DNA of 64,000 nt from contig OZ176053.1 in the NCBI GenBank assembly GCA_964247055.1, positions 10,974,001 through 11,038,000 of the forward strand, read 5' to 3'. Positions 37,206-47,699 of the stretch are shown piece by piece (the first letter of the stretch is position 1; each line of letters begins with the position of its first letter). The DNA is from Paragordius varius. Taxonomy: Eukaryota; Nematomorpha. A model generated the notes under the pieces. It was not told where the DNA came from. It did not search any database and saw nothing but the letters and a program-made list of their open reading frames with translations. The translations under genes and the position numbers were made by a program.

Positions 37206-37620
37206 AAGTCGGATTGAATGAACTTTTTTAGGACAACGTTTGGTTTGTCAATCATTCCATCTAACCCATTCTCACTTTCACATGTGTTTGCTTTTGCCAT
37301 ATTGTATATTCCAGATCTTAATTTAATTCCCGGTCAATGTGGATGAATTTAGTCCGTAAAATTGGTGGTTCGATCATGTTTTCCATGCTGAGTTCTTCAT
37401 GTCAGATCGAATGGACAAATTCATGCCACATTGGCCGAGAATTAAGTCAAGATCTGGAAAATACAATATGAAAAAGAAAATACATGTGAAAGTGAGAATG
37501 CTGGTGAAGGCATGATTGACAAATCAAAACGCAATCCTAAAATAAGGGATGATTATCAACAATAATAAATCCATCGAAAATAACATTCCAATTACTTGGA
37601 ATTAACGCAATTTTTTTTAA
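36885..37620. pseudogene. Three related, decayed coding-like segments at the palindrome centre
   Basis: On the minus strand at 37128-36895 a frame reads GIYNMAKANTGESENAL, then KKESLSTIINPSNKT, LGIPQIFLSDSFSAGKN, LWLGKPWAK. A second minus-strand copy at about 37330-37215 preserves YNMAKANTCESENGLDGMID. A third on the plus strand at about 37460-37580 preserves ENTCESENAGEGMIDKSKRN. That peptide similarity survives while DNA has diverged suggests a former protein-coding unit carried by this repeat. All copies are short, and the third contains stop codons. I do not recognise the family. Confidence 0.35.
37020..37405 (+). repeat. Direct duplication between the palindrome arms
   Basis: 37020-37200 and 37215-37405 are tandem relatives. 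Both contain CTCACTTTCACNTGTGTTTG, CCATATTGTATATTCCAGAT and CCGTAAAATTGGTGGTT-like sequence. The second copy forms the spacer next to the axis at about 37406. Confidence 0.65.
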
Positions 37621-39320
37621 GCGATACTTTATTTTACGTAAGCGCTGGCAAAAAAATGCTTTGATTGGGGAAGCCATGTTTATTATTTAAAAAATTATAT
37701 TACAGTTAAAGTTGAAAAAATTAATACCAAATCTAATCCATTTTTTGTTTTACAATGGATTTATTTGGCGTTGCATTGATTGGACGTTGGAGAGGAAAGC
37801 ACACATTTATAAAACATTAAATATTTATTTAACTATTTATATCTTAAAATATATTATTTGAAATGTTTTTGCGTTTATTATTATTATTCTCCTCATATAT
37901 TGTACATCTCGATTATCAATCTCAAAAGTGAACCACGGTTCCATCCATGCCTTGCTAAAATTATATTCTTAATGATTTCAACTATACTAACCCTGTCTTC
38001 CCATTGTTGTGATATATTATACCGCTGTTTCAATAAAAATAATAAATAATATTTTTTATATCTATTGTCTTTTTACATTCAAAAAGTTATTTTTTGTTTA
38101 CATTTTTTGGCTTCCTGCATTATAGATATCTTAAAATTGTGATGTAAATACAAAGGAATTGTTGTATTGAAACTTTCCAAAAAACGTGTTGGTCTGTTCA
38201 AATGCAAGAAAGGCCCAACATATATAATTAATAATTTTTAAAATGATATTTTTCCATCGTTATCACTTGTTGTTATGATATTTTTTACTAAATCGGTTAT
38301 TAATTATTTACAAAAATATCTAGTAGCTATCAAAAATATTTTTTAGGTATGAAAATTAAATGTTAGATTCACATTTTATATTACAAAATTGGTTCAGAGT
38401 TAGCAAATTATCAGTATCTAATTATTGCTATCTTGCATATAAATAATAATTAAAAATGTAATTATACCTACCTCTTGATTCTTTGAACCTTCTGTAGTAT
38501 AATTGGAGCCTAAAGCGCATGTATTGTACACTCTAGAAGTTTAAAATTTATATATTATTTCTTATATTTTTATCCCTTAAAAACAGAATTATTTGTGGAT
38601 ATTTCCGATTGATATATTTATATGCAACATGTTTTAAATAATAAGTTCAATCTAACTAGCAGGGGTTATGATGGCTTTTCGATAATATTAACGATTTAAT
38701 ATATATAACCCTTTTTATTAGAATGTATACGGATGATGCTCAATCTTTAAGCCATTCCCATTTCCCAACTTTCGATTATATTGTGTAATAGTATATAAGG
38801 TTGTCAAATCTCGCCAACTTGTTGTGTATTTGTAGAACTAATTCTTTTGTTCATAGTTTTGGGCAAATTCCATTTTCACTTACTTCTGTTTGCATATATT
38901 TCATTTCTCCGCTTTAGTCTGTTTTAGTATTCAGGATTAAGTAATGAATTTTAATTAAAGTATTGGTTCCTTAAACCTTTGATTGTTTTCCATATTGCTG
39001 GCTGTTTAAGGTAGTCCTCATAATCCTCCTATGTTTATCATTCAAGCTCCATGATATTTAATTATCCCCCTATAGCTTTGCTTTTCTGCTCTTTTTAAAC
39101 AGTTTTATGAGATTAGGTTGAACCTTAATAAATGAACTTATATCTGATAAAGATTATAAATTATAGGTCACATCTTGATCGCATGTCTCAATACTATTAT
39201 ATATTTAATGATATGAAAGATTAACTTATGGTTTATGTTGAGCGATTTGCAAGCGCTAAAATATATAATATTTTATTTTTCCTATCATCATTGTGTTTAA
39301 TGGTGGTCACTAAATATATT
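37406..39320 (-). repeat. Right arm of the 5.3-kb imperfect palindrome
   Basis: Reverse complement of the left arm without the CACTR insertion. Landmarks include GATTGGACGTTGGAGAGGAA (37778), AAACGTGTTGGTCTG (38182), AGTTTTGGGCAAATTCCATT (38855) and TTCATTTCTCCGCTTTAGTC (38900). Divergence is visible but moderate, with many small indels. Confidence 0.75.
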
Positions 39321-41540
39321 TCACTAATATATAGCATTAACAGCTCAAATCGATTTGATAAAGGACATTAATTTATAAGAAACAAAATTTATACGAGATA
39401 TGTGGGATTTAATTAAGAAATGATTGCAACTTGATTTTTTACAAGTTTTCCTACAATTTAATTTTTAGATGCGAGTCGTCTTGAATTTTTCGCTTTCTAA
39501 TAAAATGGGCTAGTCTTTTAAAGTAAGACACGGAAAATAAATTTGCAGATAAAATTATATAATGTTTTCAAGAGTTAAATGATTCATCATTAGTGTACAT
39601 GTACACCTCGTGGTGATACAACACATCCCGATAAGTTCCATTTTCAATTACCATGTTACCATATTTGAAAACTTCCTTCAAATAGGATTCAAAATAAAAA
39701 AATTAAATAAATATAACATTGTCTCCAATCCAAAAGCACTAGAGGATTATTTAATTAGAATACTCAAATATTTAATTAAGACAACCGAAAATGTATACTG
39801 TCTCATCGAATTTTGTTTAATAACAAACGAATATTATTAGCCATAATCAAGTTAATTTATGATAAAGTCATTCAAAAATATTAGTAACCATAGTAGTATG
39901 AATATTTATAACCTTGTCTCATATAATATTTGATGGCCTAAAGTTGTTCAAGTCCACACTCGATGTATCGGGATGCGTTTAAATTGAAGTAAGCATTCTT
40001 TGGTTTATAGGATGTGATGAAACACTCATTTTTTTAAAAAAAGTATAATATAACCAGGCAGCCATATTTTATATACAATATGCGTAAAAATACATTGCTT
40101 GTAAAACATAAACTGCCAGATAACATGTAAAATAAACATTGTTTTAGGCTTATTGGTGCATATGAACAGGGACTTTATCGTTTTTTCTTGTTTCTTAGTG
40201 CAAAAATTATTTACTAAAGATTGTTATTAATATTAAAAACTGAAACATAAATGTATAAACTAGGAGATATAATTAATTAAATTAACTACGAGAGCAGCCG
40301 TAAGTCAAATTTATGGTCAGGTAGATAGGATTACGACAACTGTTTATTTAGGACAAAAATATCCAAAACAAATGGTTTCAAAGGGCCCCATCTTAGATTC
40401 AAAAAATCCGACGGGGTTCGCTGGTTATAAACAAGTATTTATCACTATTTATTTTAACAATATTTGCTATGATTGGGAAAATATAATAAAATTTTTTTTA
40501 GGGAATTAAATTTATTTAGATTATGTCAAATTTTTTATAAAATATCTCGCAAGCTGCAGGATTTTGGACTAAATCACTTATTTTACGCTCAAATTTTGAT
40601 AAATAGTTTTTGTTTATCAGGTATTGTATTTGACAACATGAAATGAAATCTAAAACCCTAAAATATATGGAGTATCCTACAATAAAAGTTAGCATACCGT
40701 TACAGTGCCGATTTTATACCTACTTTTGATTATTGATATTAGTTTAAAATTTCGATAAATTTTTTTATGCTCGAATTCTATGGTTTTTAAACAACTAAAG
40801 CTTTCTTAACATTAGATATTAGAAATAGAAGACATATTTTAATTTTATATTTATTGCATACATGATGATAAAAAAATCGAATATAAATTTCTTTATTATC
40901 TTTTTGCTTAAGAAATGCATCTTTTTGTGTAATGTTTAAATTAAGAATTATTATTTGATTCTTATACTATACTTTATTCTGTAAATACGAATCAAATATT
41001 GTTAAAAATATTTTAAAGATCAATAAACTTTACTCCGCCATATAGGTCGCAAAATAAATACGAGAAATATAGTATTATAAACGCAAATATCAAAAGCGTC
41101 CTCTAAAATTTGATCAACATCTTTATGTAATTTGAACTTGGTTATAGAAGCTGAGGGACGATATATATGAATAGAAGTATTAAACCTAAACTTGCATATT
41201 AATAGCTTATGGTTAAACACGGACATTTTCCGAACGACCAAGGATCTGTAAGCTGCCTGAAATTTTAGTTGGAAGGCGATGTTTCAACAAAGTTGCGCGA
41301 TGCATTTTTAGTTGGTTTTACAAATCAAAGTTGAGAGATACAAAGAGAGAGAAGAGAGTAGGTGCAAAAGAAGAAAAAAGTTGCATTTCTATGACACTCT
41401 GTCGAAATAACTTATTCTTAACAATTACAGAGAGTAAATGCTTAAACAACAACCAAAAAAAAACATAACAATAATAAATGAATATTTTATAATACGAAAA
41501 GCCCTCAAGTAAACCAATAATGAAATGATTAAAAAAATCA
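39321..41540. other. A+T-rich spacer
   Basis: No gene or definable element. The last few hundred bases before 41540 become slightly richer in G+C and may already belong to the adjacent retroelement fossil. Confidence 0.45.
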
Positions 41541-41549
41541 TGTGTATTC

Positions 41550-42370
41550 TGGTAAATGGTGGTACCTCCACCGTCCTTTTCATTGTCCAGCGAAAGGTAA
41601 AAAGGGACTCATGTGCCACAGATCACTTCGGCAGTGTGTGCAGGGCTAGTCGATGACCGGGAAATATAATTCGCACAATGTTGGGGGTGACTCCGCGAAG
41701 CAGAATAAACAGTGTCAGATGATATTTGATACCGGAACGAAGGTATTAATCATCGGGAAAAGGGAATAAGAGGTCAATGGTAAGCCCAGATCTACACCAA
41801 CGATCCAGTTTAAAAGCTAAGCTAAAGGATTGTGTGCCACAGTCAAGGAAAGAGCGCGTCTTACCCTGTAAGCTCGCCAATATAATTCGTCAGCCATTAT
41901 GGAACTAATTGGATGAGGGCACTCCAGTTTGATATCCTAAAAACGTACACGTATATATAATACCATGGATAATAGATTGATTTTTGAATTTTACAGCCAA
42001 ATGGCAACGTTCACTATCCTATTGATAAATTATTGATTGACCCGAAGTCCCAGTCATTTCCATGTCATCGAGTCCCGTTAGTAACCGAATCAAATGTGTT
42101 ATATGATTATTATTGTCACACTCCTCTTCTATTGTCTATTGCTAATCTCTAAGATGGCTAAATCGGTCTGGGTAACACATTATGTCGAAGATGAATTTTT
42201 CAATTTCCCTATTAGCAACTATGGCTTAACTCGCCTAATTATTGTTGATTCGATTGAAATTGTACGTTTATGGTCCAAGTTACCGTATAACGTTTTACGG
42301 CTTTACACTAATTTCGCTTCTTTTTCTATAGCCGAAAAATTTCACCTACAGAACATTTTTTGAAAACAAT
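41550..42370 (+). mobile_element. Ty3/Gypsy-type LTR retrotransposon fossil (gag zinc-knuckle/protease part)
   Basis: A remnant with a CCHC-knuckle-like stretch (CPAKGKK) near 41590, followed by a retroviral-type aspartic protease signature (FDTGTKVLIIG) near 41730. This order is typical of the gag-to-pol junction in Ty3/Gypsy elements. LTRs were not identified. The copy is clearly broken, with at least several disruptions, and looks old. Limits are approximate. The class is inferred from two short motifs. Confidence 0.5.
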
Positions 42371-42802
42371 GCCATGTGTTTATATTTCGGGGTGAACCGG
42401 ATGCAAATGTTTTTAAAATCAGAGATTGGGTTGGGATTAAAAGGAAAAGGATTGGTGTCTTTCTATATTAACAATTTAGCCATTTCAAAAATATTTTGAT
42501 GTTGAACCATCTAACTGGTGAAGCTCGGTAACAATTTTATTGAAAAAAATGAATGAACCGAAAAGAGTAAAAGTCTCAAAAACAATCGGGACCTGTTTTT
42601 TCTAATAGAATTGAATAGTTGGGAATGATTTCAATCTTACTGGTTTGCTGGTTTTGCACTTTTATCCGAATAGTAACTTTAAGTATTCCACTTCAGGTTG
42701 GAAAAGCTTTATTTTATCCTATTTTAATTAAAAACCCATTCTTTCTTACTTTTAATACTAGTGTTAAATTTACTTCATCTGTTTCCCCGTAACAATCACT
42801 TT

Positions 42803-42810
42803 ATCTAGGT
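42803..42810. other. Left target-site duplication of the hAT element
   Basis: ATCTAGGT, repeated exactly at 43874-43881. Confidence 0.85.
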
Positions 42811-43873
42811 CAGGGGTGGCCAATCTTTCCCGCGTGCTACTTTTTTGGGAGAAAATTTTTTGCGGGCACGTATGAATATTTAATATTAAAAGATCCATTT
42901 ATCACTTCAACACAAATGATGCAAGTATATATATATATATCTTTGGATTGGGGTGACCAGCAGAGGCCAGTTTAAATATATATCACGAAAAAAAAATTTT
43001 TTTAGTTTGTATATAAAATTAATCTGTATATTTGTAACTAATATAATTATTAAATGACTTCTTGACATCTGGCATGTTCTAACTGGGGTATAATCGTCAA
43101 TAACTCTTCTGTTGACATATCATGGAAGACCATGAGAATAAAAACGCATAATAATGTAATTCCAACGTAATCGGTGGACTCGTAAATTTCAAGCGAAAAA
43201 ACTGCTATAATTTAATATTTCCATACAAATTTCGGTAAGATTTTGATTAAGATCATCTTTCCACATAATTTTGTTTCAGATTGGGATAAGCTTTTATTGA
43301 TTCCACTTTCTAATTTTCAAGCAGTACTACAGATAATGTATGGCCTTTTTTCCTAATTTCTTCCTCCTGAAAAGATTTGTTACTTTTATTGGAATTTCTG
43401 ATCTTTGGTTGCAATTATACAATTTTTTTGTTGATTTTTGATTTGCGAATATCTGAATTGTATGTTGTATGGTTAGGCGAAGCGTAATAAAATGTCTTTG
43501 GAAGTTTATCTTTTTTGGCATGGTAGAGTTGCACAAACATACATTATCATTATTCGATATAAAAAAAATCTTCAATCCACATGTTTTTCTGGCTTGAACT
43601 ATTGAACTATAAGTTTCAAGGATACCTGCTTCTTATATATTTTAAAATGTTTTCTAAAGAACAAATGTTTAAAGTTAGAATACATATATATAATAAATTT
43701 TATTTAATTGTTAACGAGTAAATTTTCCAAACACAAAATAAAAATTAAATTATAGTTTTGTGGAAAAAAATCGATGTAAAAATATTTTTTATTTTTTAAA
43801 ATTTTCTAGGCGGTCACGATTTCAAATCTCGCAGTCACGAAGCCAACCGCGGTAGACCGTTTGGCCACCCCTG
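42811..43873. mobile_element. hAT DNA transposon, decayed, 1,063 bp
   Basis: It begins CAGGGGTGGCCAA and ends TTGGCCACCCCTG, a perfect 13-bp terminal inverted repeat, and is flanked by a perfect 8-bp duplication (ATCTAGGT). Both features are diagnostic of the hAT superfamily. Inside, on the minus strand at 43575-43327, an 82-codon frame contains KIFFISNNDNVCLCN and NFQRHF. This weakly resembles the start of ZBED-type hAT transposases (FF....G...CL.C......N..RH). The rest of the transposase is missing, so the copy depends on help from elsewhere. Confidence 0.85.
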
Positions 43874-43881
43874 ATCTAGGT
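43874..43881. other. Right target-site duplication of the hAT element
   Basis: ATCTAGGT, identical to 42803-42810. Confidence 0.85.
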
Positions 43882-44568
43882 AGACGGCTGTTCTTTTACA
43901 ATTTTTAAATAGCTCCATTATTTGATGTTTAATATATTTAAAACTAGTATTGATATTGTCAGAATGATCTGAATGAACTAAGAATCGGAAATATGCAATC
44001 TTTATAAACCAAATTTAAATATTAAATTATTAAAAGTGGAAATTATGTATTAAGGTGTGCACTTATACTTTTCAAATTCCTTAAATTGGACCAGAATTTT
44101 TTCGGCTATGAGTCTTTGGTTCAATGATTAGGGTATTAAATTGGTCTTTTCACTGAGCTTGAATGCCATAAAAACTCTTCCAGCCGGAAATACCTGCCTA
44201 CAAGCAGTTTAGAATTTGCTGGTCCAGCTCTATAAATATACTATATAAGAGTTAAGAACTTATCATTAACAACTATTAATTCATTATATGAATTTTTCAA
44301 TGTCTACGCATTTTCTTACCTCCAGTTCGTAATAATAAGGAATATCGACAATCATTCAGAGCGACGCTAAAATGCTATTCTTCTTTCAAGGGTATCTGTT
44401 TTACATACCTCTCCTAGCTTTCTGGTTGATAATACAACCATAACTGCTTCGCAACTTTGTTTGAACATGGCGTCTCTAAATAGGTTTCACAAAATGCTTT
44501 TAACCATTAAAAATCAATTACTTCATCCTTTAAATTTCGCTATAATTTGATGTTTAACTATAATTACA

Positions 44569-44610
44569 GGGGTGTCTAATGCAATCTTCGCAGACTACTT
44601 TAGCATTTTT
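44569..44610. mobile_element. hAT-like left terminus
   Basis: CAGGGGTGTCTAATGCAATC is a typical hAT left end and mirrors the terminal motif near 1519. The right end could not be found within the next few kilobases. Confidence 0.4.
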
Positions 44611-46999
44611 GTTTCTTTTTATTTGTTTTATTAATTTTGGATAATAATATATCTTCTAAATTATCGTAAATTTTTTAAAATTCTTTTTTTTCAATGGTTT
44701 TTAGAACATTTTGTATCGAAAAAAGCGTGTTGGACATTTTTTAATTTTTTTCTGCTTTATTATATATTATTAGTATTAAAATCTTATTTATATAAAATAC
44801 AAAGGTTAAATTCTTAATTTAAATTGTTTGAAATAATTGTTATAAAAAATTGAAAATTTATTCTCGATATCATTATATACCCCTTAAAATTGATTAATAA
44901 AAAATAGATATTTAATAATACACGTTTTTTACCGTTGTAATAGCCGTTTTCGCTGTTTCTTCCTATAACTATAATAAAGATGACATTTTTGTTAACCAAT
45001 AATTGTGGAGAAAATAATTATTCTCCGATTCAACATGTAATAATAATGGCTATTTTCGAGTTTCAATGATATAATAGTTTTGCGGCTTTTATGATGGTGG
45101 TTATTGTTAAATAATCCGTCAAACTCTGCGAAAAAGCGTAATAATTATGGCTAATTATTAGTTCATACAAATCTAATATATATTTTTGGGAATTTTATAA
45201 AACATTATTAGGGTATAATTGAGTCGTGTGAAAAAAATGTATTAATTAAACGGCTATCATAAATAATAGTATAGTAGTAGAATGGAACAATATAGAAGGT
45301 TAAAGCCTTCACAGGTCCGGGCTTAAATTTTTTGAAAGCGATATATTGGGTCATTTTTATATATAAAGTTAATATGTGATTATTTTAATAAAATTAAAAT
45401 CATTTACAGCAGTTTAATAAATTTCTATAATTCAACTTTGACGCCAAAATGCAATTTTTTAGCTTATATTCTTGATATTTCTGAGACTCTCCGTAAAAAT
45501 GTGAAATCTTTGTTAATTATTGCGTTTAGAATTATCATTATGCTATATTAATACAAATATAATTTAGTTGACCCGTTTTCATTTATTGTATTTAATTTTA
45601 TTTGATCTAATATGCTAGAAAATGCTATTTTTTGATTTAAAAATTAAATAGCTTTTTTCCTAGTACGCATATATCATTTCGATATTCATCATCCTAAAGC
45701 TTTAAGCTATCGAATGATATATGAATTATTATTTTTTACCCATAAACTCCGGAAGATTGTCAAATCTTCCTGAGACAGTCGTGGTTGACTGTGTGAAATG
45801 CCATACTGAGGTCCAAAAAACAGCAATATACAAACTTTTACCAAATTTTATATCTCTGAATTTTAGTATCATTCTTTAATGAATCCATGTACATCAGAAA
45901 AATTAAATGTGAATGAAATTTTTTTGAGCACTATCTTCCAGAAGTTTGGATTTGTGGTTATAACGATTATTCGGTAATTATGACAGAAAGATACGATTTG
46001 ATCCAGTCGTCAGTATTGTGAGTTTAACATTTTCAAAAAGATTTGTTAAATAGTTGAAAGGTATTGAGACCAGCATCAAGATTGGGAGGTCATTGTAACC
46101 TAAGGAATTAGAGGAATAAAGGTGTAAAGCTAATATAAATTTATCCACTAAAATTGGGGCCCTTTCAGAAGCATTTAGATAAGAAATATTATGCGAATGT
46201 GGAATAGCCTGGTCATTACAATAAAGAGAAGTTCCTAATTCTTCCTACCGTTTTATTAAATCATGTTTTTTGGTCAGTGTGACATTTTCGGGGTTGCTGA
46301 TGCTCACTTGGTAGATATTCTGGCCTTTGGCATTAGCAAGTTCTATTTAAAAATCTCAAGATGGTGTGCATTAAATAAGTTTCTGATATCCCGGCATTAA
46401 AATGGTCCGTTTCATAGCTAACTGGAGATGTCTGAATTTATCCAGGGAATAGCCCTGTAGTTTATGTTGCCTAACTTAAGAAATTTGAAAGTTTTTTAGG
46501 ATTTATTAAATCGTCGAAGATGAAAACGCAATTATGACAAAGTATAATATACAAAAAGAAACAAACTTCTAAAATTATATAGAAAGCGAATACAGAAATG
46601 AGAATAGATAATAATGGATGATGATTGCTAAATTAAGACCAAAAAGGGATAACAATCAATTAGTTTAATATGTTATCTAGTTTTAGGGCGGTGTCATAAA
46701 TATAAAGTGGTGCGATTCTTCTCCGTTATAAAAACGCTTTATGATATTATAAAAATACTTTATCTATATAATTCAGTAATGCTGAACGTTTTTCTCACCC
46801 CAGAGTTTGCAAATCTTCGTTCATATTTTAAGTATAATTTGGGCTTTTAACGAAATTATACCAAAATCAAACAAAATTAAAATTAAAATTCCAAAGAGAT
46901 AGAGAAGAGCAACATTGAAATATATTAAGTGTTTTAATGATATTTTAAAGCGTCTTATGCTGTTTTTATCGCGTTTCAAAGCATAGAGTACGCTTCATC
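44611..46999. other. Spacer, possibly with old retroelement debris
   Basis: 45700-46600 is less A+T-rich than its surroundings and shows short coding-like runs, but no motif I can name. Two adjacent perfect hairpins lie at 45751-45792. No gene is supported. Confidence 0.4.
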
Positions 47000-47009
47000 A
47001 CAATTTTGC

Positions 47010-47695
47010 TATTATGTGGTTTTGCTACAGTCGAGGTCGGCTTTTTGCAATATAGTAAATAAAACTTCTCCATAAATTGCGGTTTTTAGTGTATTGTTAA
47101 GTTCAGCCCAAGTGGCATGGGTTTCTTTGTTGAATATTGTCCATCCACCTTATCCTTCTGCGGCCCCTTTTACGTGTACCGCTAACACCCAAAATCAAGG
47201 ACTCGTCCAGTGAATTAGATCTCATAATGTGGCAAAGTAGGATAGTTTGGTGCGGATGGACATTAGCAATGACATGTCGGGATTGTCTTTATTCAAAATT
47301 GCATTGTTGGTAATTTTATCCGTCCAAATTATTTGTAAAAGTTTTCTCCACATCCACATTTCAAAGGAGTTAATTATCATGTGTCGGATTTTTTTAAAGT
47401 TTAACCTTGACACCCATAGAAGTGGAAAAACGATGGCATTTGCAAGTCGAATTTTGGTTTTTATGCCGACATCATGGATGCCCGGATTTTGTTATAATTA
47501 TTTCCTGCCGTTTTGGCCATGGCTATCCTTCGTTTTATCTCGGGAGTACAATTATGATCAACACGTATTTGGCTTCCAAGATATGTGTAACTTTTAACTG
47601 TTTCAATAGTCTTCCTGTTAACGATTATTGTTCGGAACTTATAGGTTAATTTGTATGATCTTTGTTTTTGAAAGATTGATCTCTAGCTACCATTA
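47010..47695 (-). mobile_element. LINE (non-LTR) reverse transcriptase, C-terminal fragment
   Basis: The minus-strand reading, split over more than one frame, gives LEINLSKTKII, TVKSYTYLGSQIRVDHNCTP, EIKRRIAMAKTA, KIRLANAIVFPLL, SFEMWMWRKLLQIIWTDKIT and MSIRTKLSYFATL. This is the characteristic thumb/C-terminal order of LINE reverse transcriptases (YLGS.I..D....EI..RI..A; FEMW.WR.LL.I.WTD..TN..L). It most resembles the RTE-like group, a judgement from memory of family patterns. Stops and frame changes show it is dead. The 5' part (endonuclease, catalytic YADD box) is not visible to the right, so it is 5'-truncated or eroded. Confidence 0.75.
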
Positions 47696-47699
47696 TTAG

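Noticed and set aside
42094-42363. 89-codon plus-strand frame beside the Gypsy fossil
   Set aside because: No family signature; it may be part of the fossil. Not strong enough to call as a gene.
46240-46520. Possible further retroelement coding
   Set aside because: Short coding-like runs but no reverse transcriptase, RNase H or integrase motif that I can name.
47247-47649. Plus-strand frames opposite the LINE fragment
   Set aside because: The minus strand carries the recognisable reverse-transcriptase order; these are shadows.
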